Assembly: GCA_022592435.1 (NCBI GenBank)
Contig: JABYQS010000618.1
Span: forward strand, 1-16,833
Source of the DNA: Cerioporus squamosus
Lineage: Eukaryota > Basidiomycota > Agaricomycetes > Polyporales > Polyporaceae
DNA: 16,833 nt
Direction: 5' to 3'
Part shown: piece after piece, positions 1 to 9,101 of the stretch
Layout of the letters: each line of letters begins with the position of its first letter
Position numbering within the stretch: the first letter of the stretch is position 1
Program-made: the position numbers and the translations under genes
Notes under the pieces: generated by a model
What the model was told of the DNA's origin: nothing
The model's database searches: none
What the model saw: only the letters and a program-made list of their open reading frames with translations

Positions 1-943
1 GCGCGCTGTAACAATAGTTTATACGCTGTATTGAAACCGTACGTATGTGGAATACAATGATGTTTACGCTGCTCTATATACCGGCTTTGGCCTGACACAC
101 TGTATCCTCAACCTAGCCCTGAAGCGATTAGCCATCCACTGGCGACAGTTGCATATCCCAAGATGTACTCGCAAACCGGGCGGTACACTGCCGTGCATCG
201 TGGAAGATGGCAGTGCATGCTGACGTTCTGCAGAGCGCCACATACCCTCACGGGGCACGGTGAGGTCCACGGTGCACTGCCATGGTCTGCGGCGCTCTGC
301 CGCGTATGAGGTCCATGTCTAACCACTGCAGCAGCACCCAATACCTCGGCGACGCACCTTCAGCAATGCAGAGGGATGTGAGGTTCTCATACATATGCAA
401 ACTATGAGCGGTTTTGCTGATGTGTCTATGTTTGAGTAGTTGAGCGCGCGTAGCAGGGAGTTAAGTTGTGTACCGGAGCCTTAGGAGTTTTGAGTTCGCG
501 TTCTGTCGTGTCGCGGTCGGTCGCAGTATATACACGCGTACAGTCGTCGCAGTGGGTCGTAGTACACCTCGACATCTTACAGTACTCCGACTGCCTGGTG
601 ACGCTTACATCCTTAACATCACCGACGTTGACATTGAGGCACCAAGATCGGCCGGCCAGGTCCCCCTCCTCCTCCGTCGGCACTCTCACCCGTCTCTACC
701 TACACCGCCTCCAGCTCCAGCGCAAGTAGCTCTCGCTCTATCACCACGACAATTACACGTCGATAGGCGTACCCCCTGGGAGGTCACCGGGCTGGAGTCA
801 TGCGCACAATTCCACCATGGATGTCGACATTGTTGTAAACAAGCGGTAGCCGAGCTACTCCCAAAAGGTGTGGGCAAGTGATAGAGAAGGAGGCCCGTAT
901 CTGAGCTCGCCATCGCGGACGACATTGGAGCCTAGGCGTAAGA
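1..943. other. Left flank without a convincing gene
   Basis: No open frame here has convincing protein character. One short plus-strand stretch at about 634-766 reads as a Pro/Ser/Thr-rich tail, starting PPPPPSALSPVSTY and ending at a TAG at 764-766. It could be a remnant of a secreted or disordered protein, but there is no start or partner exon, so I do not call it. A cluster of interleaved inverted repeats lies at 207-303. The satellite array begins at about 944, where the first monomer is already diverged from the rest. Confidence 0.6.
207..303. repeat. Interleaved inverted repeats
   Basis: Four pairs of complementary arms sit within 100 bases. ATGGCAGTGCA (207-217) pairs with TGCACTGCCAT (273-283), 11 bp perfect. 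GCAGAGCGCC (230-239) pairs with GGCGCTCTGC (291-300), 10 bp perfect. CCTCAC (246-251) pairs with GTGAGG (260-265). GCGGC (289-293) pairs with GCCGC (299-303). The two long pairs interleave rather than nest, which is the topology of an H-type pseudoknot if transcribed. No function is known to me. It may also be debris of small palindromic rearrangements. Confidence 0.6.
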
Positions 944-2745
944 AGAGGCTGAGCGCCCAAACTGGGCCAAAATCCGAAAACGCACCAGAATCTCCCTGCC
1001 CGTCAAGATAATTAAGCTAATAATGTCGGGCCAGCGAGAACAGGTCCGCTGTCCCATGCCTTGCGTCTGCAGGGCTCCAGCATCCACGGCGCACAGCTGC
1101 AGCAGGCTGAGCTCCCAAACGGGGCCACAATCTGAAAACGGACCAGAATCTTGCTGCCCGTCAAGATAATTAAGCTAATAATGTCAGGCGAGCGGGGACA
1201 GGTCCGCTGTCCCGTGCCTTGCGTCTGCAGGGCTCCAGCATCCACGGCGCACAGCCGCAGCAGGCTGAGCACCCAAATGGGGCCAAAATTCTGAAAACGG
1301 ATCAGAATCTTGCTGCTTGTGAAGATAATTAAGCTAATAATGTCAGGCAAGCGGGGACAGGTCCGCTGTCCCGTGCCTTGCGTCTGCAGGGCTCCAGCAT
1401 CCACGGCGCACAGCCGCAGCAGGCTGAGCACCCAAATGGGGCCAAAATTCTGAAAACGGATCAGAATCTTGCTGCTTGTGAAGATAATTAAGCTAATAAT
1501 GTCAGGCAAGCGGGACAGGTCCGCTGTCCCGTGCCTTGCGTCTGCAGGGCTCCAGCATCCACGGCGCACAGCTGCAGCAGGCTGAGCTCCCAAACGGGGC
1601 CACAATCTGAAAACGGACCAGAATCTTGCTGCCCGTCAAGATAATTAAGCTAATAATGTCAGGCGAGCGGGGACAGGTCCGCTGTCCCGTGCCTTGCGTC
1701 TGCAGGGCTCCAGCATCCACGGCGCACAGCTGCAGCAGGCTGAGCTCCCAAACGGGGCCACAATCTGAAAACGGACCAGAATCTTGCTGCCCGTCAAGAT
1801 AATTAAGCTAATAATGTCAGGCAAGCGGGGACAGGTCCGCTGTCCCGTGCCTTGCGTCTGCAGGGCTCCAGCATCCACGGCGCACAGCTGCAGCAGGCTG
1901 AGCTCCCAAACGGGGCCACAATCTGAAAACGGACCAGAATCTTGCTGCCCGTCAAGATAATTAAGCTAATAATGTCAGGCGAGCGGGGACAGGTCCGCTG
2001 TCCCGTGCCTTGCGTCTGCAGGGCTCCAGCATCCACGGCGCACAGCTGCAGCAGGCTGAGCTCCCAAACGGGGCCACAATCTGAAAACGGACCAGAATCT
2101 TGCTGCCCGTCAAGATAATTAAGCTAATAATGTCAGGCGAGCGGGGACAGGTCCGCTGTCCCGTGCCTTGCGTCTGCAGGGCTCCAGCATCCACGGCGCA
2201 CAGCTGCAGCAGGCTGAGCTCCCAACGGGGCCACAATCTGAAAACGGACCAGAATCTTGCTGCCCGTCAAGATAATTAAGCTAATAATGTCAGGCGAGCG
2301 GGGACAGGTCCGCTGTCCCGTGCCTTGCGTCTGCAGGGCTCCAGCATCCACGGCGCACAGCTGCAGCAGGCTGAGCTCCCAAACGGGGCCACAATCTGAA
2401 AACGGACCAGAATCTTGCTGCCCGTCAAGATAATTAAGCTAATAATGTCAGGCGAGCGGGGACAGGTCCGCTGTCCCATGCCTGGCATCCGCAGGGCTCT
2501 AGCACCCACCGCGCACAGCCCCAGCAGGCTGAGCTCCCAAACAGGGCCACAATCTGAAAACGGACTGGGCGGTCCCTGCCGGTCAAGATAATTAAGCTAA
2601 TAATGTCAGGCAAGCGGGGAGAGGTCCGCTGTCCCGTGCCTTGCGTCTGCAGGGCTCCAGCATCCACGGCGCACAGCTGCAGCAGGCTGAGCTCCCAAAC
2701 GGGGCCACAATCTGAAAACGGACCAGAATCTTGCTGCCCGTCAAG

Positions 2746-3537
2746 ATAATTAAGCTAATAATGTCAGGCGAGCGGGGACAGGTCCGCTGTCCCATGCCTG
2801 GCATCCGCAGGGCTCTAGCACCCACCGCGCACAGCCCCAGCAGGCTGAGCTCCCAAACAGGGCCACAATCTGAAAACGGACTGGGCGGTCCCTGCCGGTC
2901 AAGATAATTAAGCTAATAATATCAGGCGAGCGGGGACAGGTCCGCTGTCCCATGCCTGGCATCCGCAGGGCTCTAGCACCCACCGCGCACAGCCCCAGCA
3001 GGCTGAGCTCCCAAACAGGGCCACAATCTGAAAACGGACTGGGCGGTCCCTGCCGGTCAAGATAATTAAGCTAATAATGTCAGGCGAGCGGGGACAGGTC
3101 CACTGTCCCATGCCTGGCATCTGCAGGGCTCCAGCATCCACGGCGCACAGCCGCAGCAGGCTGAGCACCCAAACGGGGCCACAATCTGAAAACGGACTGG
3201 GCGGTCCCTGCCGGTCAAGATAATTAAGCTAATAATGTCAGGAAAGCGGGGACAGGTCCGTTGTCCCGTGCCTCGCGTCTGCAGGGCTCCAGCATCCACG
3301 GCGCACAGCTGCAGCAGGCTGAGCACCCAAACGGGGCCAAAATTCTGAAAACGGATCAGAATCTTGCTGCTTGTGAAGATAATTAAGCTAATAATGTCAG
3401 GCAAGCGGGGACAGGTCCGCTGTCCCGTGCCTTGCGTCTGCAGGGCTCCAGCATCCACGGCGCACAGCCGCAGCAGGCTGAGCACCCAAATGGGGCCAAA
3501 ATTCTGAAAACGGATCAGAATCTTGCTGCTTGTGAAG
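2746..3537. repeat. Higher-order block, first copy
   Basis: This stretch of five monomers (types C C C B B) recurs 1,424 bases downstream at 4170-4961. The two share private variants found nowhere else in the array: ATATCAGG instead of ATGTCAGG (2919 and 4343), GGTCCACTGTCCC (near 3097 and 4521), and GGAAAGCGGGG followed by GGTCCGTTGTCCC (near 3241 and 4665). By eye I find only two differences over roughly 750 bases (CCTCGCGTC against CCTCGTGTC, and CCCAAATGG against CCCAAACGG). This is a recent duplication of about nine monomers by unequal exchange, not independent convergence of monomer types. Confidence 0.85.
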
Positions 3538-4169
3538 ATAATTAAGCTAATAATGTCAGGCAAGCGGGGACAGGTCCGCTGTCCCGTGCCTTGCGTCTGC
3601 AGGGCTCCAGCATCCACGGCGCACAGCTGCAGCAGGCTGAGCTCCCAAACGGGGCCACAATCTGAAAACGGACCAGAATCTTGCTGCCCGTCAAGATAAT
3701 TAAGCTAATAATGTCAGGCGAGCGGGGACAGGTCCGCTGTCCCGTGCCTTGCGTCTGCAGGGCTCCAGCATCCACGGCGCACAGCTGCAGCAGGCTGAGC
3801 TCCCAAACGGGGCCACAATCTGAAAACGGACCAGAATCTTGCTGCCCGTCAAGATAATTAAGCTAATAATGTCAGGCGAGCGGGGACAGGTCCGCTGTCC
3901 CGTGCCTTGCGTCTGCAGGGCTCCAGCATCCACGGCGCACAGCTGCAGCAGGCTGAGCTCCCAAACGGGGCCACAATCTGAAAACGGACCAGAATCTTGC
4001 TGCCCGTCAAGATAATTAAGCTAATAATGTCAGGCGAGCGGGGACAGGTCCGCTGTCCCGTGCCTTGCGTCTGCAGGGCTCCAGCATCCACGGCGCACAG
4101 CTGCAGCAGGCTGAGCTCCCAAACGGGGCCACAATCTGAAAACGGACCAGAATCTTGCTGCCCGTCAAG

Positions 4170-4961
4170 ATAATTAAGCTAATAATGTCAGGCGAGCGGG
4201 GACAGGTCCGCTGTCCCATGCCTGGCATCCGCAGGGCTCTAGCACCCACCGCGCACAGCCCCAGCAGGCTGAGCTCCCAAACAGGGCCACAATCTGAAAA
4301 CGGACTGGGCGGTCCCTGCCGGTCAAGATAATTAAGCTAATAATATCAGGCGAGCGGGGACAGGTCCGCTGTCCCATGCCTGGCATCCGCAGGGCTCTAG
4401 CACCCACCGCGCACAGCCCCAGCAGGCTGAGCTCCCAAACAGGGCCACAATCTGAAAACGGACTGGGCGGTCCCTGCCGGTCAAGATAATTAAGCTAATA
4501 ATGTCAGGCGAGCGGGGACAGGTCCACTGTCCCATGCCTGGCATCTGCAGGGCTCCAGCATCCACGGCGCACAGCCGCAGCAGGCTGAGCACCCAAACGG
4601 GGCCACAATCTGAAAACGGACTGGGCGGTCCCTGCCGGTCAAGATAATTAAGCTAATAATGTCAGGAAAGCGGGGACAGGTCCGTTGTCCCGTGCCTCGT
4701 GTCTGCAGGGCTCCAGCATCCACGGCGCACAGCTGCAGCAGGCTGAGCACCCAAACGGGGCCAAAATTCTGAAAACGGATCAGAATCTTGCTGCTTGTGA
4801 AGATAATTAAGCTAATAATGTCAGGCAAGCGGGGACAGGTCCGCTGTCCCGTGCCTTGCGTCTGCAGGGCTCCAGCATCCACGGCGCACAGCCGCAGCAG
4901 GCTGAGCACCCAAACGGGGCCAAAATTCTGAAAACGGATCAGAATCTTGCTGCTTGTGAAG
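4170..4961. repeat. Higher-order block, second copy
   Basis: This is the second copy of the C C C B B block that starts at 2746, at a constant offset of 1,424 bases. Similarity ends just after 4961, where the next monomer carries an internal 22-base duplication and then turns to type C, whereas the first copy continues into type A monomers. Confidence 0.85.
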
Positions 4962-5031
4962 ATAATTAAGCTAATAATGTCAGGCAAGCGGGGACAGGTC
5001 CGCTGTCCCGTGCCTCGCGTCTGCAGGGCTC

Positions 5032-5075
5032 CAGCATCCACGGCGCACAGCTGCAGCATCCACGGCGCACAGCTG
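5032..5075. repeat. 22-base tandem duplication inside a monomer
   Basis: A 22-base segment (5032-5053) that begins CAGCATCCACGG is repeated immediately at 5054-5075, making this the only long monomer (about 180 bases) in the array. The flanks share short GCAGC/CAGC microhomology, as expected for slippage. Confidence 0.9.
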
Positions 5076-5700
5076 CAGCAGGCTGAGCTCCCAAACGGGG
5101 CCACAATCTGAAAACGGACTGGGCGGTCCCTGCCGGTCAAGATAATTAAGCTAATAATGTCAGGCGAGCGGGGACAGGTCCGCTGTCCCATGCCTGGCAT
5201 CTGCAGGGCTCTAGCATCCACGGCGCACAGCCGCAGCAGGCTCAGCACACAAACGGGGCCACAATCTGAAAACGGACTGGGCGGTCCCTGCCGGTCAAGA
5301 TAAATAAGCTAATAATGTCAGGCGAGCGAGAACAGGTCCGCTGTCCCATGCCTTGTGTCTGCAGGGCTCCAGCATCCACGGCGCACAGCTGCAGCAGGCT
5401 GAGCTCCCAAACGGGGCCACAATCTGAAAACGGACCAGAATCTTGCTGCCCGTCAAGATAATTAAGCTAATAATGTCAGGCGAGCGGGGACAGGTCCGCT
5501 GTCCCATGCCTGGCATCCGCAGGGCTCTAGCACCCACGGTGCACAGCCGCAGCAGGCTGAGCTCCCAAACAGGGCCACAATCTGAAAACGGACTGGGCGG
5601 TCCCTGCCGGTCAAGATAATTAAGCTAATAATGTCAGGCGAGTGGGGACAGGTCCGCTGTCCTGTGCCTGGCATCTGCAACGCTCCAGCATCCACAGCAC

Positions 5701-6564
5701 AACTCCCACCACTGCCACTGGCTAATGCCGCCCATATCTCTGCGTCCACCCCCACTTCTACCACCATGGATCTGGGTGGAGGTTGTTCGGTTAAGTGTAG
5801 GGTGTGGTGGTTCAGTGGCAGTTGTTTAGCGGTGTTAGTGGTGGTGGTGGTGGTGGTGGTAAGAATGGTGGTGGTGGTTCCACCCCACCTCTGTTACATT
5901 CTATTCCTATGGAATATATATTTATAATGTGATTTCTTTGTTCTAACAATGATATAAACATGAAACGACCGGTTGCATTGTTGTCTCATTTCGATATTGT
6001 CTCAATTATGGCACTTGGAGTTGTTATCGTGAGTCATGCTGTTACATCGAATACACATTTTAGATGCTATCACAGTGTGTTATGACATGACAAAGCATGG
6101 TTCCCTCTGCAACATTGTGACGTTGTTTTGGAACATAGTTTGAATATTACAACCATGTAGCATATATTTCCCAGCCAGTCACATTGTGGACAATGTTTTT
6201 TTTTCAATATAAATGTGATTTCTGTGCATCCTACGCTTACATCTTGGACCCCATTTATAATGAAGCGGGCTGTTACACTAGTTGATTTGGTGAATGTTAT
6301 AGCCAGTTCATTTTGTAGTTCCATTGGAAATGTGTTCACGATGTGACAGCTTGCTACATTGAAGTTATATTTGGATTGGGATTACGATGTAATTTCAATG
6401 TAACAGGCTGTTACACGAATTATTGCCCCCGGTGTGTCAGTCTGTATATGACACGACAAGATGCACACTGTGCGTAGTGAAAGATTTCGACGAAGGCAAG
6501 TCATGGATTGATCGTGATGTGTTGAATATATATACAACGTCTGCACGGGAATATTGTTGTCATA
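5701..6564. other. AT-rich spacer with GTG runs and inverted repeats
   Basis: I see no gene here. The last satellite monomer decays at about 5700. A (GTG)n run occupies 5838-5860 and a second one 5866-5878. From about 5890 the sequence is clearly richer in A and T than the surrounding genes. The octamer CTGTTACA occurs at 5891, 6039, 6270 and 6408. Perfect short inverted repeats lie at 6181-6196, 6356-6363 with 6394-6401, and 6399-6415. The minus-strand gene ends at 6565, so the right end of this spacer also holds its 3' untranslated region. Confidence 0.7.
6181..6415. repeat. Cluster of short perfect inverted repeats
   Basis: ACATTGT-GG-ACAATGT is at 6181-6196. ACATTGAA (6356-6363) faces TTCAATGT (6394-6401) across 30 bases. 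TGTAACAG-G-CTGTTACA is at 6399-6415. The related words ACATTG and TGTTACA/TGTAACA suggest one degenerate family of hairpin-forming sequence, perhaps remains of a miniature inverted-repeat element. No terminal repeats or target-site duplication could be defined. Confidence 0.5.
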
Positions 6565-7911
6565 CTACGAGCGCTGGGGATTAGAAACCATGGTAGATGG
6601 ATAAGTGGGGTGTTGCTCAAGAATGGGGATCAAAGCCTCATCACGCAACCTGGTGAGTTCCGCATCCGACTCGTCGCTCCCCAGGGCGTAGATGTGGGCT
6701 TTGGCAAACCGCTTCATGAACACCTTATGCTTCTCCAGATCGTCCTCGTTGAGCACATCCTCGTCAACCTCTTCTCGTCTGACTTCGATCCATCTCCAAT
6801 ACGGGCCCGCAGCGGAGATGGCGATTGCGCGGTCTGCGCACAAGTCACGAGCGAAGGCGGTGCAGAGATAGTCGAACAAGTCACCTTCGGCCTCGGTCAG
6901 CAGTCGTTCCGTTCTGTGCAGGCGCACTTGCGGATCATGCATAGACCGAGGAGGGCCTCCTTTGATCTCCATGATAGCTGGGAAACAATGGTGCACGACC
7001 TTGCACCACATACGACGCTCCCAGCCATGTATCTTGGCCTCCGTGGTGGGTTGCGGCGTGATGAGAGCGTGCGTATGGCACACCAGGAGATCTGGGAATT
7101 CGTCACGGCCTTTGTTGTCGGGAACTGTGCCTATGGTTGCGAATGATGCGTCCGCCAAATTGGCGTCTAAGGTTCGAAGGTCAGCTTCGATGGTAGTCAA
7201 TTATGCTCGAAAGAAACAGACGAACCTGAGGGATCATCCGCTATGGCTGCACGGGATACGAGGTTCGTGAGAGCAGCGATCTGTTCCTCCGCCGTAAGCC
7301 GACCGTCCGGGTAGAGAATAGCTCGAACTCGCTCGGCCTCGATCCAGTCGGCAGGCCACTCAGGCGGCGGCTTTCGTGTACGCTGGGGCCGACCCGCTGG
7401 CTCAACTGGTGAACATGAGAACGACACCCCAATCGCATGACTCACCAGGGTTGTTCCCTTCAGCAGCTGGAGCACCGTGGATGGGAGGTGCAGGGGGAGC
7501 AACTGCAGGGGGGGGGGGAGGTCCGGGAGCAACAACTGCAGGGGCTGCAGCGTGAGGTGCCACGGGAGGTATGTCGAGGGGAACCACCGTGTCCTCCGCG
7601 GAGTTATCGTCCGAGTCCGAGTCAACTCCACCTTTGTTGACGGACTCGAAGGCTTCCGGAAGAAGTTTATATAGATCGAGAGTTGACTTATAGAGCCAGA
7701 GGTCGTACTGCTGACGGATGGTAAGAGCTCCATCGAACATGAAGTCGACAAGGTCGGAGAATGTATGATTATACGGAGAGAGCCAGTCGACTTCTAGGTT
7801 CCGTGGATTCAGGTTGGTAGAGTACGCGGCCGAGATAGCATGACGGATGCGCCGCGAGGTAACATATCTCTGGAGGCAACTGCGGTCGATAGGGTGTACT
7901 CTGGGTGGCAT
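6565..7911 (-). CDS. Uncharacterised basidiomycete protein, possible PD-(D/E)XK-like fold
   Basis: Three exons read on the minus strand: 7911-7446, 7405-7226 and 7184-6565, giving 421 residues. The introns are 7406-7445 (40 nt, GTGAGT...CACCAG) and 7185-7225 (41 nt, GTTCGT...CGAAG). Both joins keep the frame exactly. The start at 7911 is chosen because the ATG sits in a GCTGCCATGCC context and the protein then begins MPPRVHPIDR; an in-frame ATG at 7974 gives a less protein-like extension. Residues 1-90 are a compact, Trp/Tyr-rich region, 97-108 an Asp/Ser acidic patch, and 110-175 a Pro/Ala-rich linker encoded in part by an 11-base homopolymer. The C-terminal half has FPD at 245-247, a hydrophobic strand ending in MEIK at 287-290, a helix (about 313-328), then AIAISAAGPYWRW at 335-347. 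PD, then E-x-K, helix and strand is the order seen in PD-(D/E)XK nuclease folds. That link is my inference. The product is otherwise unrecognised. No frameshift is seen. Confidence 0.78.
7508..7518. repeat. 11-base homopolymer inside the coding exon
   Basis: Eleven consecutive G on the plus strand (C on the coding strand) encode part of a proline run at about residues 131-135 of the minus-strand gene. Such a tract is prone to slippage in replication and in sequencing, but the frame is intact here. Confidence 0.9.
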
Positions 7912-8247
7912 GGCAGCAGAGTGGGTTATCGCACGAGGACCCCGAACCAAACCGTGTTGCCCTATTATACACACTGGGCGGGATTTTGCCGGACCTGCGG
8001 GAGAATACTGGGGAAACGTAGAACAATAGCATCAGGGACGAAGGGCACTGGAAGACAAAAGGACCTGCCGCGACGAAGCGTCAGTCTAAAGACTGAAAGA
8101 GAAAACAATTGGAGAACAATGAGCGTCGAGCCGAATCCTGGGAATGTGCTATTACGTAAGAGATGAGCCAGCCATATATGTATTAGCGAACGCCCATGTT
8201 GGACTTGAGCCAGAGTTGCAACCGCGTCCTTTCACGAACGACCAACT
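7912..8247. promoter_or_regulatory. Divergent intergenic promoter region
   Basis: This 336-base gap separates the start codons of two genes read outwards. For the minus-strand gene, TATAATAGG (complement of 7961-7969) lies about 50 bases before its ATG. For the plus-strand gene, CATATATGTAT (8173-8183) lies about 65 bases before its ATG at 8248. Both are TATA-like only; transcription starts are not visible. Shared use of one promoter region is inference from the arrangement. Confidence 0.35.
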
Positions 8248-8799
8248 ATGTCAGACGTCGCAACCCAGATCTCCTCCGAGCCTTCCAGTCCTGAACCACT
8301 TGGTCAGCCGTACAAATACAAGCGCGTTCGCGCCCATCCTCGTCCTGCTCCCAAGACCGCGTACGGCTTCCTCCTCGATTTCGAGTGTCGCCGGCGCTGG
8401 GCTCGCTGGTACCGCGAGCTTGCCTACAAGGACAGGCTCGCCACAATGAGCCCGCAGGAAGCCGAAGAACTCCTCGACGACTTGGAGTTCACCACGTCGG
8501 CAAAGCTCCCTGGCCTCATCTACTCGGAGTTCCCTGCCCTTGTCCCCCTCCGCAATCGCCTTCTACCTGTCAAGGATGGCAATGTCGTACCTCAACACTA
8601 TGTCTTTGCTTTACGGGACGATGCGACATGGCAGGGTATGATGGCGCCATTGGATGCGGAGGTGGTTGAAGCAGTCGGACGGAGGTTGGGAGTTCCAGGC
8701 CAGGAACCCAACTGGTATCGAATCGACCTGTAAGTCCGAACAGCCTCGCTGAATCGATGCATTTGTTCACTGAGTTATGACTTTAGTGGTGCCAAGTAA
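8248..8799 (+). CDS. Small uncharacterised family, copy 1
   Basis: The first exon (8248-8729) encodes about 161 residues starting MSDVATQISSEP. If unspliced, the frame stops at TAA 8731-8733, but that TAA lies inside a perfect donor (CT-GTAAGT). Splicing out 8730-8786 (57 nt, ending ACTTTAG) gives in-frame Gly-Ala-Lys and a TAA at 8797-8799, so I favour the 164-residue form. Family landmarks shared with the copies at 9102 and 16476 are PLGxPYKYK (residues 17-25), PAPKTAYGF (33-41), RRWARWY (49-55), LPGLIYSEFP (86-95), RLLPV and YVFALRDDAT. The end is EPNWYRIDL. There is no signal peptide or membrane segment. The protein is small, basic and aromatic, and I recognise no catalytic motif. The impression that such proteins are multicopy in Polyporales comes from general familiarity, not a search. 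Function unknown. Confidence 0.72.
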
Positions 8800-9101
8800 C
8801 GGGACGCGGCATACGCCACCATGTGTTCCAGGTTTGATCGCACGGTGGAGTTTGTACTGCAGCTACCTGCGAATACGAGTATGAATTGTGATTGACGTAG
8901 ACGAGCTACTCACTGGCGGAGAAGTAGACGTCTGACGGAGCAAGCATCGGATGACGAGGAGTTCCTATCTCAAGTACTAGCTACTAGTCAATGTAGCGTT
9001 GATTCCTTTGACTCAAGTGCGACTACTTCTGACGTAATCGGCGGCCAGTGTTAGCGATTGAGCTTCAACCACTTCCTTCAATTCATTCACCCCAAGCTAT
9101 C
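8800..9101. other. Intergenic spacer between family copies 1 and 2
   Basis: About 300 bases without an open frame of note. It contains ACTAG-CTA-CTAGT (8980-8992), a short inverted repeat. The last 42 bases before the ATG at 9102 closely match the 42 bases before the third copy at 16476 (both contain GCTTCAACCACTTCC and AAGCTATCATGAACGA), so this piece of leader belongs to the duplicated unit. Confidence 0.6.

Larger units (their letters stand above)
944..5700. repeat. Satellite array, about 30 monomers of 158/159 bp
   Basis: A block of 158 bp repeats head-to-tail about 30 times. The landmark ATAATTAAGCTAATAAT recurs near 1009, 1167, 1325, 1484, 1641 and so on to 5617. Three monomer types differ in the 20 bases before this landmark: type A has CCAGAATCTTGCTGCCCGTC, type B has TCAGAATCTTGCTGCTTGTG, type C has CTGGGCGGTCCCTGCCGG. 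Type B is 159 bp because of one extra T in AAAATTCTG. The order read from left to right is A A B B A A A A A A C A C C C B B A A A A C C C B B C C A C, the first being a diverged A. Every monomer holds the hyphenated palindrome GGGACAG-GTCCG-CTGTCCC or a near form of it. Long minus-strand open frames across the array are by-products of the repeat, not genes. The location type (subtelomeric or pericentromeric) is not shown by the sequence. Confidence 0.97.

Noticed and set aside
466..881. Overlapping 87- and 137-codon plus-strand frames
   Set aside because: Both run through the same bases in different frames without a start context, partner exon or recognisable domain.
944..5700. CRISPR-like or spacer-repeat array
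   Set aside because: The whole 158 bp is repeated with no variable spacers between short repeats, and the surroundings are eukaryotic.
1012..5767. Minus-strand open frames of 72-252 codons repeated through the array, with a 53-residue period in places
   Set aside because: They are a by-product of the repeat. Only the 159-bp type B monomers keep one frame; 158-bp monomers shift it, so each frame ends in the next units. There is no start context, splice pattern or sequence constraint at the protein level.
5838..5878. GTG run as a G-quadruplex or telomere-like repeat
   Set aside because: The run has only GG pairs, never GGG, so a stable quadruplex is doubtful, and no TTAGGG-type telomere repeat occurs in the window.
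6610..7146. 178-codon plus-strand frame
   Set aside because: It is the shadow of the third exon of the minus-strand gene, which has clean splice joins and better protein character.
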